A stretch of 64,000 nucleotides of DNA from Selaginella tamariscina (GCA_003024785.1 PUQB01000066.1:310001-374000), one strand, 5' to 3'. Positions 50,414 to 62,261 are shown, numbered from the stretch's first letter. Notes: a model not told the origin generated them from the letters alone. Numbers and translations: made by a program.

Positions 50414-50420
50414 GATCTCA
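49258..50420. repeat. Microsatellite block (CA/TG/TA)
   Basis: Several direct repeats of a roughly 250-300 bp module built of TG, TA and TGTA tracts. Each module includes a GAGAGATA(GA/AA)...AATAAATAAA...ATACAGATA phrase. Open frames here are low-complexity translation, not genes. Confidence 0.9.
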
Positions 50421-51020
50421 CCTGTGTGCACAGCCGCCGCCGCCGATTTCACAGCCGCCGCCTTTGAAACCCTAAGAATATACCTAAACCCTAAAGGAAT
50501 TAAATATTATATTAACCCTAATAGAATATTCCTTCTGAGAATATACTTAAACCCTAAAAAGAATAAAATATAGATTCGCCCTAAACGAATATTCTTTCAT
50601 TATATTATTAGCGCGTGCGTGTGCGTGGGTGTATACATACACCTCAAAAATATAAATCATGCAGGGATTTAACATGTGTGTGTCCATGAGAGTGTTAAAG
50701 TTTCATGTGTATCAATACATACATACACATTGCATATATTAATACACATAATATATACATACACACGTGTATACACACAGACATACACACATATTAGTAC
50801 ATAATATTAGAGAGACCGAGTACATATTATAGATCATGCATGGTGTATATGTTTGAGAGAAGAGAGACAGTATATTAACATGGATCATGCATGGTGTGTA
50901 TGTATGAGAGAAGACAGAAAGTACACATATATACATACAGAGTACACATATATACATGCACACGTGTATACACACAGACATACATACATATTACATGAGT
51001 AAATTCATTGTGTTACATAT

Positions 51021-51050
51021 TAGGGTTTAGGGTTTAGGGTTTAGGGTTTG
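51021..51050. repeat. Interstitial telomere-type repeat
   Basis: Four TTTAGGG units in a row, the plant telomere sequence, in the middle of the large element. Single AAACCCTA-like words also occur at 50465-50560. Confidence 0.9.
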
Positions 51051-51339
51051 CTCCCAACAAGCTTAATATAAATATTACACATGTAAATTCAATGTGTTAC
51101 ATACAGTCACACAGATTGAGTACATATATCATACATGCGTTGAACATGATGTTTTCAATAAAGAAGCAACCTATTTCTTCAGTTTGGTTTAGGGTTGTGC
51201 ATGTGTGTGCATATGTGTTTTTGTAAGTTCTTGTAATGCGTGTGTAAATTTATGATTGTGTTTATATATGTGTGCAAAACAAACATCGAATAATTAAGAA
51301 AATAATATTAATAAACACACTAGGAACATATTTTAAATT

Positions 51340-52000
51340 ATACATAATAATATATGATTTTATCTAATATATAGCCATATATAGTTTTAATAATATATAT
51401 TAATTTAATATTGATAAAAAGGTTTAACATTGAAATATTCTTGAAATAATAAGAAATTAATTGAGAAAATCCCATTAATATATACAAATGTAAATTAAGT
51501 ACTCAAATAATTAACTAAATTAATTATCATAATCATGTTTAATATTGGAATATTCTTGGAATAATAAGAAAATAATAAAGAATATCCCATTAATATAAAG
51601 AAGATTAATTACTCAAGTAATTAAGGAAATGATATTAATATATATATTATTAAAACTATATATGACTATATATTAGATAAAATGATGTATTATTATGTAT
51701 AATTTAAAATATGTTCATAGTGTGTATTAATTTAATATTGATAATAAGGTTTAACACATGAATATTCTTGAAATAATAACAAATTAATTGAGAAAATCCC
51801 ATTAATATATACAAATGTAGAATAATTACTGCAATAATTAAGAACAAGACTAATTTAATTATGATAATCAGGTTTAATATTAGAATATTCTTCAAATATT
51901 AATAAAATATTAAAGAATATCCCATTGATACTAGGAAATGAAAACTAAATACTCGAGTAATTAAGAAATAATAATAATAAACAGACTATGAATATATTTT
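51340..52000. repeat. AT-rich direct and inverted repeats in the core of the large element
   Basis: A block near 51404-51490 recurs near 51728-51820 (TTAATTTAATATTGATAA, then AATTAATTGAGAAAATCCC). Between them an inverted pair near 51346-51400 and 51635-51700 shares TCTAATATATAG, ACTATATATG and TATTATTAAAACTATATAT-like phrases. A third decayed block lies near 51860-51930. No coding potential. Confidence 0.75.
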
Positions 52001-52399
52001 AAATGATACATAATAATATATCAATTTATTTATTGTATAAGTATATATTTATATATATATATAATATAAATATACTTGAATACTAAGAATGTAGAATATA
52101 GTCTAAAATTTCGTAATATTAAACAGCTTGAATCACTTGAATAACATTAAATGCAATTTTAAAATACTCATTGGAACTGGAGAGTATATATGTCAGAGTG
52201 TCGGATATTTGTGTCAACTCATCTTAAATTTTATTTTCTGTTCTTTTTAAAAAATTTGAATTTCTGACATATGTATTGTCGGTCTGACATGTAAATTTGA
52301 AAATGCATTTAATTTCCCACTCAAATTCAGATCTGGTTCTTTCTCCGGCAAGGGTTTCTTCATTTCTGTATTTTTCACTCTTTAGATCTTCTTTTTTCT

Positions 52400-52481
52400 T
52401 CATAGTGATCATCTCAGGGGCGAGATTAAATTGGGTGCTATTCTTTATAGGAAAGCACGGCGCCTTCAGTGCTGTTTACAA
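52400..52481 (+). other. Possible first exon of the transposase-like gene
   Basis: A GT donor (GTAAGTATT) follows 52481, and the acceptor before the main exon is TTTATGTGCAG ending at 53653. If joined, the right palindrome array lies inside a first intron of about 1.17 kb. This is inference from splice signals and position; the exon may be untranslated. Confidence 0.35.
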
Positions 52482-52655
52482 GTAAGTATTATAAACAAAT
52501 TTAAAAATACTTATAAAGATTCACTCTCTTACATTCTCTCTTAAAATTACAATTTAGGGGTTTAGGAATGCATTAGGATTATAATATATTCCGTTAGGGA
52601 TTTATCCCGTTTAAATATCCTTTTAACTTAATATTCTAGGTTAACCGGGCCGGCG

Positions 52656-53512
52656 GGATTAATCCGGCCATTTCTTTTTGGCCTCTTCGAAGAGGTGGCG
52701 GGATTAATCCCGCCACCATCTCCCGGGCAATGCTTCTCCGCCACTGAAAAAGAGTGGCGGGATTAATCCCGTCGATAACCTTCTCAACTGATGAAGAGTT
52801 ACCAGAATTTATTAGAAAGAGTTGTCGGCGGGATTAATCCCGCCAACCATTTTAGGAGGCAGGGAAGGGGTGGCGGGATTAATCTCGCCACCACTTCCCT
52901 GTTTTAAAGATTTGGGGACAGGATTATCCCGAGATCTCTTTGAAATCATAGTTTTGGAGAGAGTTATGTGCGGGTTTAATCCCGCCACCCATTCCCCGTC
53001 GTAAGAATTGTGGGCGGGATTAATCCCGCCTTGGACTCCCTCCGACAAGGAAGAGCCGGCGGGATTAATCCCGCCTCTTCCTCCTCGGGGGAGTCCGGCG
53101 GGATTATTCCCGCCGACTCTCTCCGGCGAGGATGAGTCGGCGGGATTAATCCCGCCGGACTCCCCCCGAGGAGGAAGAGGCGGCGGGATTAATCCCGCCG
53201 GCTCTTCCTTGTCGGAGGGAGTCCAAGGCGGGATTAATCCCGCCGACTCTCTCCGAAGGGGTTGAGTCGGCGGCGGGATTAATCCCGCCGACTCCCTTCC
53301 TCGTCGGAGAGAGTCGGCGGGATTAATCCCGCCGGACTCCCCCGAGGAGGAAGAGGCGGCGGGATTAATCCCGCCGGCTCTTCCTTGTCGGAGGGAGTCC
53401 AAGGCGGGATTAATCCCGCCGACTCTCTCCGAAGGGGTTGAGTCGGCGGCGGGATTAATCCCGCCGACCGTTCCTCGTGGAGGGATTCGTGGGCGGGATT
53501 AATCCCGCCCAT
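52656..53512. repeat. Right array of GGCGGGATTAATCCCGCC palindromes
   Basis: About 18 copies at 30-60 bp spacing; those from 53000 on are nearly perfect and share spacers such as GACTCTCTCCGA and GAGGAGGAAGAG. Spacers occur in both orientations, so larger palindromes are nested here. It ends about 140 bp before the transposase-like coding exon. Confidence 0.95.
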
Positions 53513-53660
53513 CAGTTGTATTAATCAAACATGAGATATTATCTCTAAACATAATTATGTATTATTGCATATGCATATTAAGTAACCGTAATTCAGATTT
53601 CTTAGAAATATTGCATAAACAGATATCATAAATAATACAATTATTTATGTGCAGGACAAT

Positions 53661-56600
53661 ATGTTTAATACTGGAGATAAAGTATGTCTTCTTCGGAACA
53701 ACGAGATAGTTGGCACTGGAACTGTGGAAGTTCGAGATAATAATGCATCATGTCACAATATTGCCCAAGGATCTTGTGTGTACGTATGGGTGAACACCAT
53801 TTACAAGTATGTTGAGGTTCTGGGAATGGAATTTGAGGAGGGTTCTCCTGTATTGTGGAATTTGGATGAAGTCAAGGCTGACACAGAATATGCAGAGTCA
53901 CAAACAAATAGTAGCACGAGTTTACCAGATGATGGCTTGCCTGCTGTAATGGATGAGGTGATTCTCTTTCTTCGTGAGATTGAAGTCGGAAGAGGCATCA
54001 TCACAGCTATAAATCCAATGGAAGCAGTGTCAGAAGAGAAACTAGGGTCCGACTTCGTGGGTGTAGTTGTGACAGAGGTTTCACCTAATGGCACATTGTA
54101 TCCTGGATCCCTCGTGAGGTGGCGAACATCTGAATTAAGACGGCAAGATGGTTCAACATATTCTGGGTTGGATTTCAATAATAACAACCCGGAAGAACAA
54201 CTCATATTTGAAGAGGTTCCTTGCATTGGTCCTATTGTAAGAAAAAGGCGATTCATGGGTTGTAGATCTTCCCCTGCAAGTTTCAGCAAGAGGGTAAAGA
54301 TGGATCCTACATCTTCCGAAAGTGTTACGAGCATTTCCACGATTGACTGTTGCAAGAAGAAGTGTTGTCAGATGGCAGACCGGAATGAAATTACCCAATG
54401 TAGACATGTCTTTCGTATGCTCACCCAAAAGCAAAGGCATGAGTTTGTATATGCTGCACTAACTGGGTGTATTGATGGAATGGCCTCGGACACAGGTTAT
54501 CAGAGTACATCCATGGTATTTAATAAGGTGGCCATCTGCTTCAAAGCTTGGTACAGTATATACGGGATCCCAAAGACCACGTTCTACCGTCGGAGGGATG
54601 AGTGGCTAGATGGAGCGCGAACCTCAGTTCATGGGAACACTGGCTTGGTCAAAACCCGCTCTCACATCATGGCAGCCATAGAGATACTCAAGGCTTTTGT
54701 GGAAGCAAATGCAGACAGGATGCCTCACAAATGCCGAACCACAAATGCAGGGGTCAGGGAAAATCTCAAGGTTTTACCTTCAATCTACACTCAATTGAAA
54801 CTGTGTGAACATGTGAACAAGTGCCTCAGTTTGATGGGGCTCCAAGCAATCTGCACTGGTACCTTCAACAACATATGGAATACTCATTTTAAGGATGTGG
54901 AGATTGCAAAACACTCTAGCTTTTCTAAGTGTGACACTTGTACATCATTGAAGGCTGCAGAGGCTTGTGCAAAAACCTTGGTGGAGATCACTACCATTCA
55001 AAGGAAGATGGAGGCCCACATGATTGCACAACAAACTTGCCGGTCTCAGTACTATGCACACCGCATGCTTTCTGTGTCACGCCCATCAGAGTACCTGTGC
55101 TTGATCCATGACAAGATGGATCATTCAAAGACCAGCATTCCAAAGCTCTTTGCAACACCAAAGTGCCTTGGAAATGTCATGAAACTTCCGATTTCATTGA
55201 CAGGTGTGCTAACACATGGACACGGTTGTGAGTCATATGGACACTTTTCACTTCCACATTGGTCTAGCGACTCCAATTTCACTATTGGGTCGTTAGCCAT
55301 GTGTTTAGAAACCTTGAAGCCCACTCACAGACAAGTCCTATCAGTGATCTCAAAGTGAAGAAACAACACCTTCAACCTTTACATAATGCTCTCATGAACA
55401 CATCTGCACTTGAGGCTACTTGGGAATATGAGAGGCATTGTCAGCAACCTGCACAAAAAACAGATGGCCCTGTTGAGAGTTCAGGTTCAGTGGAGGGATC
55501 TAGCTCAAATAGTGTACATGTGTCCTCAACATCAAATAAGCTTCCTCGTCATTTGCTTTTACAGATGGATAATTGTGCAGGCGAGAACAAAAATAGGTAA
55601 ATCATTTTACTTAAGGGTTTCTCAAGCTCATACTTACTTTTATTTTCTAGATATGTGCTAGCATACTTGTCAATGCTTGTTGCCAAAGGTGTGTTTGAAA
55701 CAATCACGCTCAGTTTCCTTATGGTTGGTCACACTCATGAAGATATTGATGCGTTCTTCAGCAAGGTCTCCAACTCTACAAAAAGGACAAGTGCACTTAC
55801 CTTACCGCATATGATGAATCTTTTTGAAAATTGCATCTCCAAAAAAAGTTGTGCTTTGCTTGTGACTGAGGTGCCAGACTTCAAAAAATTTCTCAAGGAG
55901 TATATAAAAGAAGGGAGTGATTCTTTAGTTGGTCACCTTGTGCCGCTACAATTCTTTTTCTCCATACGAGATGGTATACCTATTATGCAGTACAAGTTAC
56001 GGCCATCAGAGCAGGAGTGGTTACCGAAAGAGGGCTTAATGCTCTTCAAAAGTGGAGAGGATGGAAAGCCACTTCTCCCAGAAGGACAACCAGACCCTAT
56101 TCCATTGAGTGCCCAGCTCAAGGAACAAGAGGTTATTATTGATGGCATCAAAAAATATGTGGCATGGGTTCAAAAATCGATGCCAAAGAATTCTGATAAG
56201 GCAACTGGTTACTCAGAACTATATAAGCATGTGGTCAACTATTGGGAGACTGTTGTTCGAGAGTTGGAAGGGCCTACTGTCACAAGTACAGAATTGCAAC
56301 ACCCTTTTTGGCCTAAAACAAGGTGGCGAGAGGAGATTGAAATGACATCACTGAGCACAGACGACATAGAAGCCAGTAGTGATGTGGAAGTGCAAACCCC
56401 ACATTTTGTTGGACAAAGGAACCAAAAACCTAAAGCATACTTTGATTGCTGCAAGGATCTTCAAAAACTAATGATGGTTCTCATTACTCCAGATGCGTCA
56501 TATAATCAGCCTATTTGGATGGGTCAAATTATCGACACACCTGAAGTAATCACAAAAAATAGTATTGTTAAGGTTGCATGGTTCAAACCACAAAAAAGGC

Positions 56601-56779
56601 GACACGAGAAGGAGAGCGAAAGATATAATGGATGCCTAGAGAAAACATGGTCTCCCAATCAAAAAGACCCAGCATGTTTTATAAATGTTAAATCCATTCG
56701 ATATGGGTGGATGTCAAGAAGCGTTGATAAAGTCACGATTAACAAAACTGCAAGGGAATGTATGTTTTCTGAAGCTTAA
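53661..56779 (+). CDS. DDE transposase-like protein with DUF7869-like core
   Basis: Main exons 53654-55596 and 55651-56779, with a 54 bp intron; about 1,020 residues. The start is 53661 because the earlier ATG at 53649 overlaps the splice acceptor. One frame slip lies near 55330-55350. An N-terminal region with GDKVCLLRNNEIVGTG is followed by a Cys-rich patch CCKKKCC, a conserved YGIPKTTFYRRRDEWL, and a CDTC motif near residue 430. IHDKMDHSKT near residue 483 holds a candidate first Asp, LLQMDNCAGENKNR near 635 a second Asp, and VGHTHEDIDAFFS near 675 the acidic third residue; the last two are about 40 apart, as in RNase H-fold transposases. The C-terminal part (IWMGQIIDTPEVI, KVAWFKP) resembles a small chromatin-type beta domain. 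The role as the element's transposase is inferred; the DUF name is from memory of the DNCxGENKN...HTHEDID pattern. Confidence 0.75.
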
Positions 56780-57255
56780 AGCAATTACAAAATTATAAAA
56801 TATCATATATTTAATATTCATAATTATTATAAACTCTTTAATAATAGTACCAAATTGTATACTTAACTATATAAATTTAAAAAAATGATATGGAAGATTG
56901 ACTATATTATTATAGGATTTTATATATATTATTACTACTACAAATTTTTAATTAATAATGTTATATTTAAATATTAATATTTTAATAACAACATCAATAT
57001 TTATATAATGTACCTCTTATGCTCTTCCTTAATTGTTATATTAGGCAATATATTATATAATTTAATACATTATCTTTTATAATGTTATTAATTTTTGTTC
57101 AATGAATGCTATAATTTATTAAAGGGTAGAATACAAAATAGAATATTCTAAAGAATATTCTCTTTTCAAATATATTCTAAAGAATATTCCTTTAATATTA
57201 GAAAATGCTAATTAAATAGCTAAAATTGCTAATTATTAGGAAATGGGACTATAGC
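56780..57255. other. 3' flank of the transposase-like gene
   Basis: AT-rich. GAATATTC/AGAATATTC-type words recur near 57140-57200, also seen near 42850 just inside the left end, which may be subterminal repeats. Confidence 0.4.
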
Positions 57256-57293
57256 CATGCCCATTTTAGTTACAACTTGCATATATACAATGA
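57256..57293 (-). repeat. Right inverted end of the large element
   Basis: Inverted partner of 42671-42704. Outside the matched part the two flanks differ, and no equal short direct repeat is adjacent. Confidence 0.65.
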
Positions 57294-57521
57294 TGAGTGG
57301 GCCAACTTAAATATGATGGATACCAATTTGAACAAGTATGGCATGTATAGTTGAGTGTCCAATATATTCAATAATGAGATAGATTATCAATATCTCTATT
57401 AGCTTTATGATTTTCTCGACAATAATATACTTATACAATGTACTTATACATAACCTAGACTTAAGGTTAGCACTTAATGACAATATAAGTGTGTGTCATA
57501 GACAAATGTTTTACTAAGTAA

Positions 57522-59332
57522 GGGTCGTTTCGCACCACACTTAACTTAACTTAAGTGGGCTTAAGTAAGGGAAAATGGATTCGTACTCGCCCTTAAGTTG
57601 AGTAACCACTTACTTAACTTTTTTAAGGGTTTGACCACTAAGGGAATTGAATTCGCACTTGCCCTTAACTTAAGAAGCCACTTACTTAAGATTTTTTAAG
57701 GGTTTGACCATTAAGGGCAGTGCTTTCACAACCTTCCCTTAACTTAACTTAATTTAAGGGAACAATGAAAATTTGTAAAGAAAATTTAAGGGAGGTGGGG
57801 GGGTCCCTTAGCCACCCTTAACGACCCACAAGGCTCGCCACCTTCTTTAAAATAAAATATAAAAATAAAATTTTACATGCGTAATGTGCATTTTTTAATG
57901 TAAAATATATATTTATATTTTAAATATAATTTGAAATTAAATAAATAATAATATGAATTTCTCATTATTCTTAGTATATTCTAAGTATATTCTTCTTCTG
58001 CCCTAATTTCTGCCCTAATTTATGTAGGTTTCTGTGCATCGAGAGAAAAGAATTCAGGAAGAAATCGGGAGAGAATGGCAGAAGAGCAAGCAGATCAGGT
58101 AGTCTTCTTTCCTTTCTTCTTCTTTTCTTGCATTCATTTGCATCATTTGCATCAGGAGGCGGCCATAGAGACTACTAGGTTCACCATTCGAGCTCAAGGG
58201 GTGGCCCAAAGCCCGATTGCAATTGCTGTTGGGCTTTTAGCCGCCCTGGTTGGGATGGCACGAGCTCGGCCAGCATTGGCCGAGCTCATGTGCTGGCCGA
58301 AAGCCCGGTAGCAACTGCTACCGGGCTTTCTATCCACCATAGCTGGTTCATGGCCGGCCGAAAAGCCCGGCAGCAACTACTGCTGAGCTTTCTGCCCACC
58401 ATAGCTACCGGGTTCATGGGCTGGCCAAAAAGCCCAGCAGCAACTGGAATTAATTTGTTTTACTTGGAAATTAATTTGGAAATTGTTAATTTATGTTTTC
58501 TTTATTATTTTTTTTTTACCACAGTAAATATCATGTGTTAAAGATAAACGTGAAATATGAAAAAGGATGTATAACTAGAAATAGAATATATTTAACATTT
58601 TTTATTAAATAAATAAAAATATGAAATGCAAATACATGTATACACACATTGTTAACGCACATGCATATGTATATATAATATTTTTTATGAAGTTTTTACT
58701 TGTTTAAACATATCCAAAATATATAAAATTTAATTATCTATAGAATGTACCCATATACAATATTATATATAAGTATATAATTTTATCTCACCATATTTTT
58801 ATTTTTTATAATAAGTAAAATTACTTTAAATGTTAAGAAAAAATTAAGGATGCACATTATATTTAAATCATAAATATTATAAATATATTTTAAAGTGATT
58901 TTGAAATATTTATTACAAATTGAAAAATTATTTAAAAATATTTATTATAACTTGACATAATAATGTTAAATTAAATGTAGATATGTTAAGTTCATTAAAA
59001 TAATTAAGTTAATAATCTTAACTTAAATGTAAATATAAAAATTATTATATTAAGGGCAATATTCGAATTCATGGCCCTTAATATTTTTATTGTAAGTATC
59101 TATGCGAATCCATTGCCCTTAACATAATCCCTTAATTTAAGTAAAAAAGTTAAGGGTTGATGAGTGCGAATCAATTACCCTTAACAAATTCCCTTAATTT
59201 AAGTTAAGGGTTAGTATGAATTCAAAACCCTTAACTTCTCTTTTAAGGGAGAGTTGGTGTGAATCAAATGCACCCTTAACTTTACTTAACTTATGCATGC
59301 TAAGTTAAGTTAAGTGTGGTGCGAAACGACCC
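57522..59332. mobile_element. PIF/Harbinger (Tourist)-like non-autonomous element
   Basis: 1,811 bp with terminal inverted repeats GGGTCGTTTCGCACCACAC and a TAA duplication (57519-57521 and 59333-59335), the hallmarks of PIF/Harbinger. Subterminal regions on both sides are packed with CCCTTAACTTAA/TTAAGGG words. The interior holds a short open frame (58075-58311, MAEEQADQVV start) and a GC-rich stretch at 58190-58440 with a roughly 80 bp unit (TGGCCGAAAGCCCGG...AGCAACT) repeated three times, perhaps a captured host fragment. No transposase was recognised. Confidence 0.85.
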
Positions 59333-59335
59333 TAA

Positions 59336-60175
59336 AACTCTTAAAGTTAGGATTACACAACCAAGCGTGTGAGTAGCACTTGCCTCTTTAAAAGGGTTCC
59401 TGTTAATCAGCTTGTTCACACCACACTTAGTTACAAGACCTAACATTTAAGAATGACTCACTAACCAAGGTTTGTTATAAAAAGTAACATTTAACTTTTT
59501 AATTACCATTTGCCCTAGAAGATTAATAACTCTTTTCAAATAATCTGAATCTATCTTATTAAAAAATAAAATCACATTCCAACTTAAGATTTCATAATTA
59601 TTTAGTGTTTTATTAATTGTTTCAAACTTTAATAAGAGACACCTCTAATTGTTTTTTTTCTCAATGTTTAAAGAGCAATGAACTTCACTGACTCGGAAGA
59701 CCTAACTAATTAATATAACATACCAAATATCAAACAATGGACTTATTATATTTTCCAATATTTTCTTGAAATAATTAGTTAAATGAGTTCAATTTGTTTG
59801 CACCTTCATAACCAACTCAAGTCCCTTCTAAGCATGTTAAAATTTCGTGAATTTCATGGTTGTCAAATTAACTATGATATAATGTATTAAAATTATTTAA
59901 CCATTTCCTTTTAATTGTCCGGACAAACTCAAAAATATTTGGTAAAAAAAAGGAACATAGATATATCTTAAACATTGTTAAAATAAACCTGTTTAGTTTA
60001 GTTGTAAGACATAAAAAGCCAGCTTAAACACCTGTATTTATCTCAAACACCCATACAAACCATTTTCCCGAGTACTTAAGTCTGTACATAAGTAAGTCAC
60101 ACCGAAAAATCCATTTCTTTTACTACAAACAAGTAGATCCCCTTAAATCCACCAAAATATACATATCACTCCTTG
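59336..60175. other. Spacer 3' of the sphingoid hydroxylase gene
   Basis: AT-rich sequence, with the presumed 3' untranslated region of the minus-strand gene at its right end. No other gene recognised. Confidence 0.5.
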
Positions 60176-61496
60176 AGTTTAACAGGTCTGGCTTCAAACC
60201 CTCCCTCTTTCCTCCTCTCAATACTGAACGGCATATGCGTATTGAGTAGCTTTCCCACCACATGAAGAAAGGCTGTGAAAAGTTATACTTTGCACCAAAT
60301 AATTGATGTATATCGTGGTATGCTGCATTGTTCGTAAACAACGTATGGAAGGGATTCCCTGGTAACATTATACCACAGTGATCGTCTACAGTCTTGATAG
60401 TTGCAAAGGAGAAGAAATACACCGCTGTACGTGGTGTCATACCGGATATTAAGAAGGAGAGTGCACCCCCAACTGTGTCTAATAAAAGCCCTTCTAATGG
60501 GTGGTTGTATAGTGCACCAAATGCATATGGAACTACTAACCTGTGGTGGTGGGAATGGATGTGCCGGTAAAAGGAACTTGTTCATGTGCATGTATCGGTG
60601 TACGAAGTACTGCCATGTGTCCATCACGAACATGGCTACTACGAACTGCATAATCTGGATTAACAATTGGGGCTGTGGTTTATCTGAGCTTGTCTTATCT
60701 GAAGTTAACTGCAGAAGACCACAGTCACATTATCAAAACAATTCCAGAGTATGTCTATACACAGACACATACACACATATGGTACACACACGCGCACACA
60801 TATGTGTAGAACGTTATGTGTGTGTGCGTGTGAAACGAGTCATAAATAAATGGGAGACATTTGTTTATGCAACCATGATAAATTATTTATGTTTAAATAC
60901 TGATTTACATAATATATAGCAAATCATGCCTCAAAAGAACTATTTCAAATATGACAGTGAGACAATACACCCACAAGTATGAACAAAAGCAATATGCAGA
61001 GAACATGAAATAAACACACACAAGAGAGAGACATTTCATAGAGTACGAGATATATTCTTATGATTGACGAAATCAATGCAAACCAAAGGAAGAAAATAAT
61101 AATAAGAAGAGTATGTGTATGGACGGATGTCGGTTGTAGAATATAAAATCAGTGTTTGGACAAATTGGGGAGTTAAAATTGGATTTAGTAAGTTATTTAA
61201 AACAAAAACAAGATTTAAACTTACCGAGAAGAGGGAGATTGCCACGAGAGCCTGGACGCTTGCTGCAGAAGAACACCCTTAACAACAGTCCGCAGATTAA
61301 CAAGATTCTTGTTATCCTCGGTTCGCGCGTGAAGCCGCAGAATGATCCAGAGGAGGCAGCAAATGGTAGATCCCAGCATAAACCCAATACACAACCAGGG
61401 CATCACTGTGCCATCAATTCATCGCTCACGTATCCTTCCCAGAACCGCCATTCTATCTCGAATACAAGCCTTGAATCAATCTACGAATCCGTGCAT
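60176..61496 (-). CDS. Sphingoid-base C4-hydroxylase (SBH-like)
   Basis: Two exons, 61225-61496 and 60176-60708, with a 516 bp GT-AG intron; about 265 residues, the length of plant SBH1/SBH2. Fatty-acid-hydroxylase histidine boxes: HRYMH near 60590, HSHHH near 60560 (in a shifted frame) and HDIHQ near 60310, where relatives have HDIHHQ. ATIKTVDDHCG and KYNFSQPFF are family signatures, and NLVNLRTVVKGVLLQQA marks the N-terminal part. The enzyme adds the C4 hydroxyl to dihydrosphingosine in the ER to give phytosphingosine. About five or six one-base slips (exon 1 near 61465, 61405 and 61245; exon 2 near 60575 and 60225) break the reading frame, so it is either a recent pseudogene or an assembly-damaged gene. 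It lies head-to-head with the MAP kinase. Confidence 0.88.
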
Positions 61497-62261
61497 CTCC
61501 TTCCCTGTCACTCGTTGAATGAACCCTAGCTAATATTAGGGTTGTTTAGCCCCCAATTTAACCTTTGCTTACTAGTTAGGATTAATTTAAAGTTTATCTA
61601 ATAAGACAACCGCCAGCGATGTCGGTGGCTGCCACATGATTTGCTACACGAGTCACCGCTCCCATGTCATTTTAAGTGACATGGCAGGTGATGGTGACAT
61701 GGCAGGTGCTATATTCTTCCATTTTAAATTAATAATAAATAAAAAAAATATTAAAAACCGAGAAATAAAAACATATGTATAAATAAAACGTGTAAAGATA
61801 ACCTAAAGGTCTTTTATGTATACATTTTTGACATTTTATATCAATATTAAAAAGCATATATATATATTTTAAATAAAATTCAAATTTAAACATAATAAAT
61901 CTGAAAAAAATCCTTCCATGTTCACATGTGACGATGTGGCACATATGGAAGGGCTTTATAACCCTTAAATCATCAGTACAATAGAAAAAGTATTATGATG
62001 GGAACGAGACACGTGGACACACACACCATATAGTTCTAAGCTTTAAAAATTAATTAAAAATGCAAACGCAATTGATTACGATCTTAAACATGGATTTGGA
62101 TTGCCAAGGCAAGAGAAGGTAACTGAAATTCCATCTGTTTAGCTACTCGCGACCCTTGGTATGCAGTTTCAAAATTAGGGTTTTCAATTTTCCCGGAATC
62201 CAGGGCACAAATGCGGGCATAAGAGCACAGAACGGCAGCTGGATGTGAGAGAATTACGGAG
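61497..62261. promoter_or_regulatory. Shared upstream region of SBH-like and MAP kinase genes
   Basis: About 765 bp between divergent starts. Features: a direct repeat GACATGGCAGGTG near 61678 and 61697, an AT-rich middle, and a CACGTG G-box at 62010-62015 within GAGACACGTGGAC, about 250 bp before the kinase. Regulation is inferred only from motifs. Confidence 0.5.

Larger units (their letters stand above)
42671..57293. mobile_element. Candidate novel large DNA element (DDE transposase, ParB-like/methylase-like, HAD phosphatase-like, palindrome arrays)
   Basis: About 14.6 kb bounded by imperfect inverted repeats (42671-42704 and 57256-57293). Inside are divergent gene blocks: minus-strand genes at 42966-47534 and a plus-strand transposase-like gene at 53661-56779. 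Each block is preceded by an array of GGCGGGATTAATCCCGCC palindromes (47.8-49.2 and 52.7-53.5 kb), with a microsatellite and AT-rich core between. The terminal repeats lie 260-480 bp beyond the outer stop codons, as expected of a DNA transposon. A decayed fragment of the same sequence occurs at 23255-24173. No flanking duplication could be identified, so the exact ends are uncertain. No capsid, polymerase or integrase of viral type was seen. I know no described family with this gene set. Confidence 0.65.

Noticed and set aside
49207-50573. Several open frames of 70-130 codons over the microsatellite block
   Set aside because: They translate CA/TG/TA repeats into His/Thr/Tyr/Val strings and occur on both strands; no protein-like composition or similarity.
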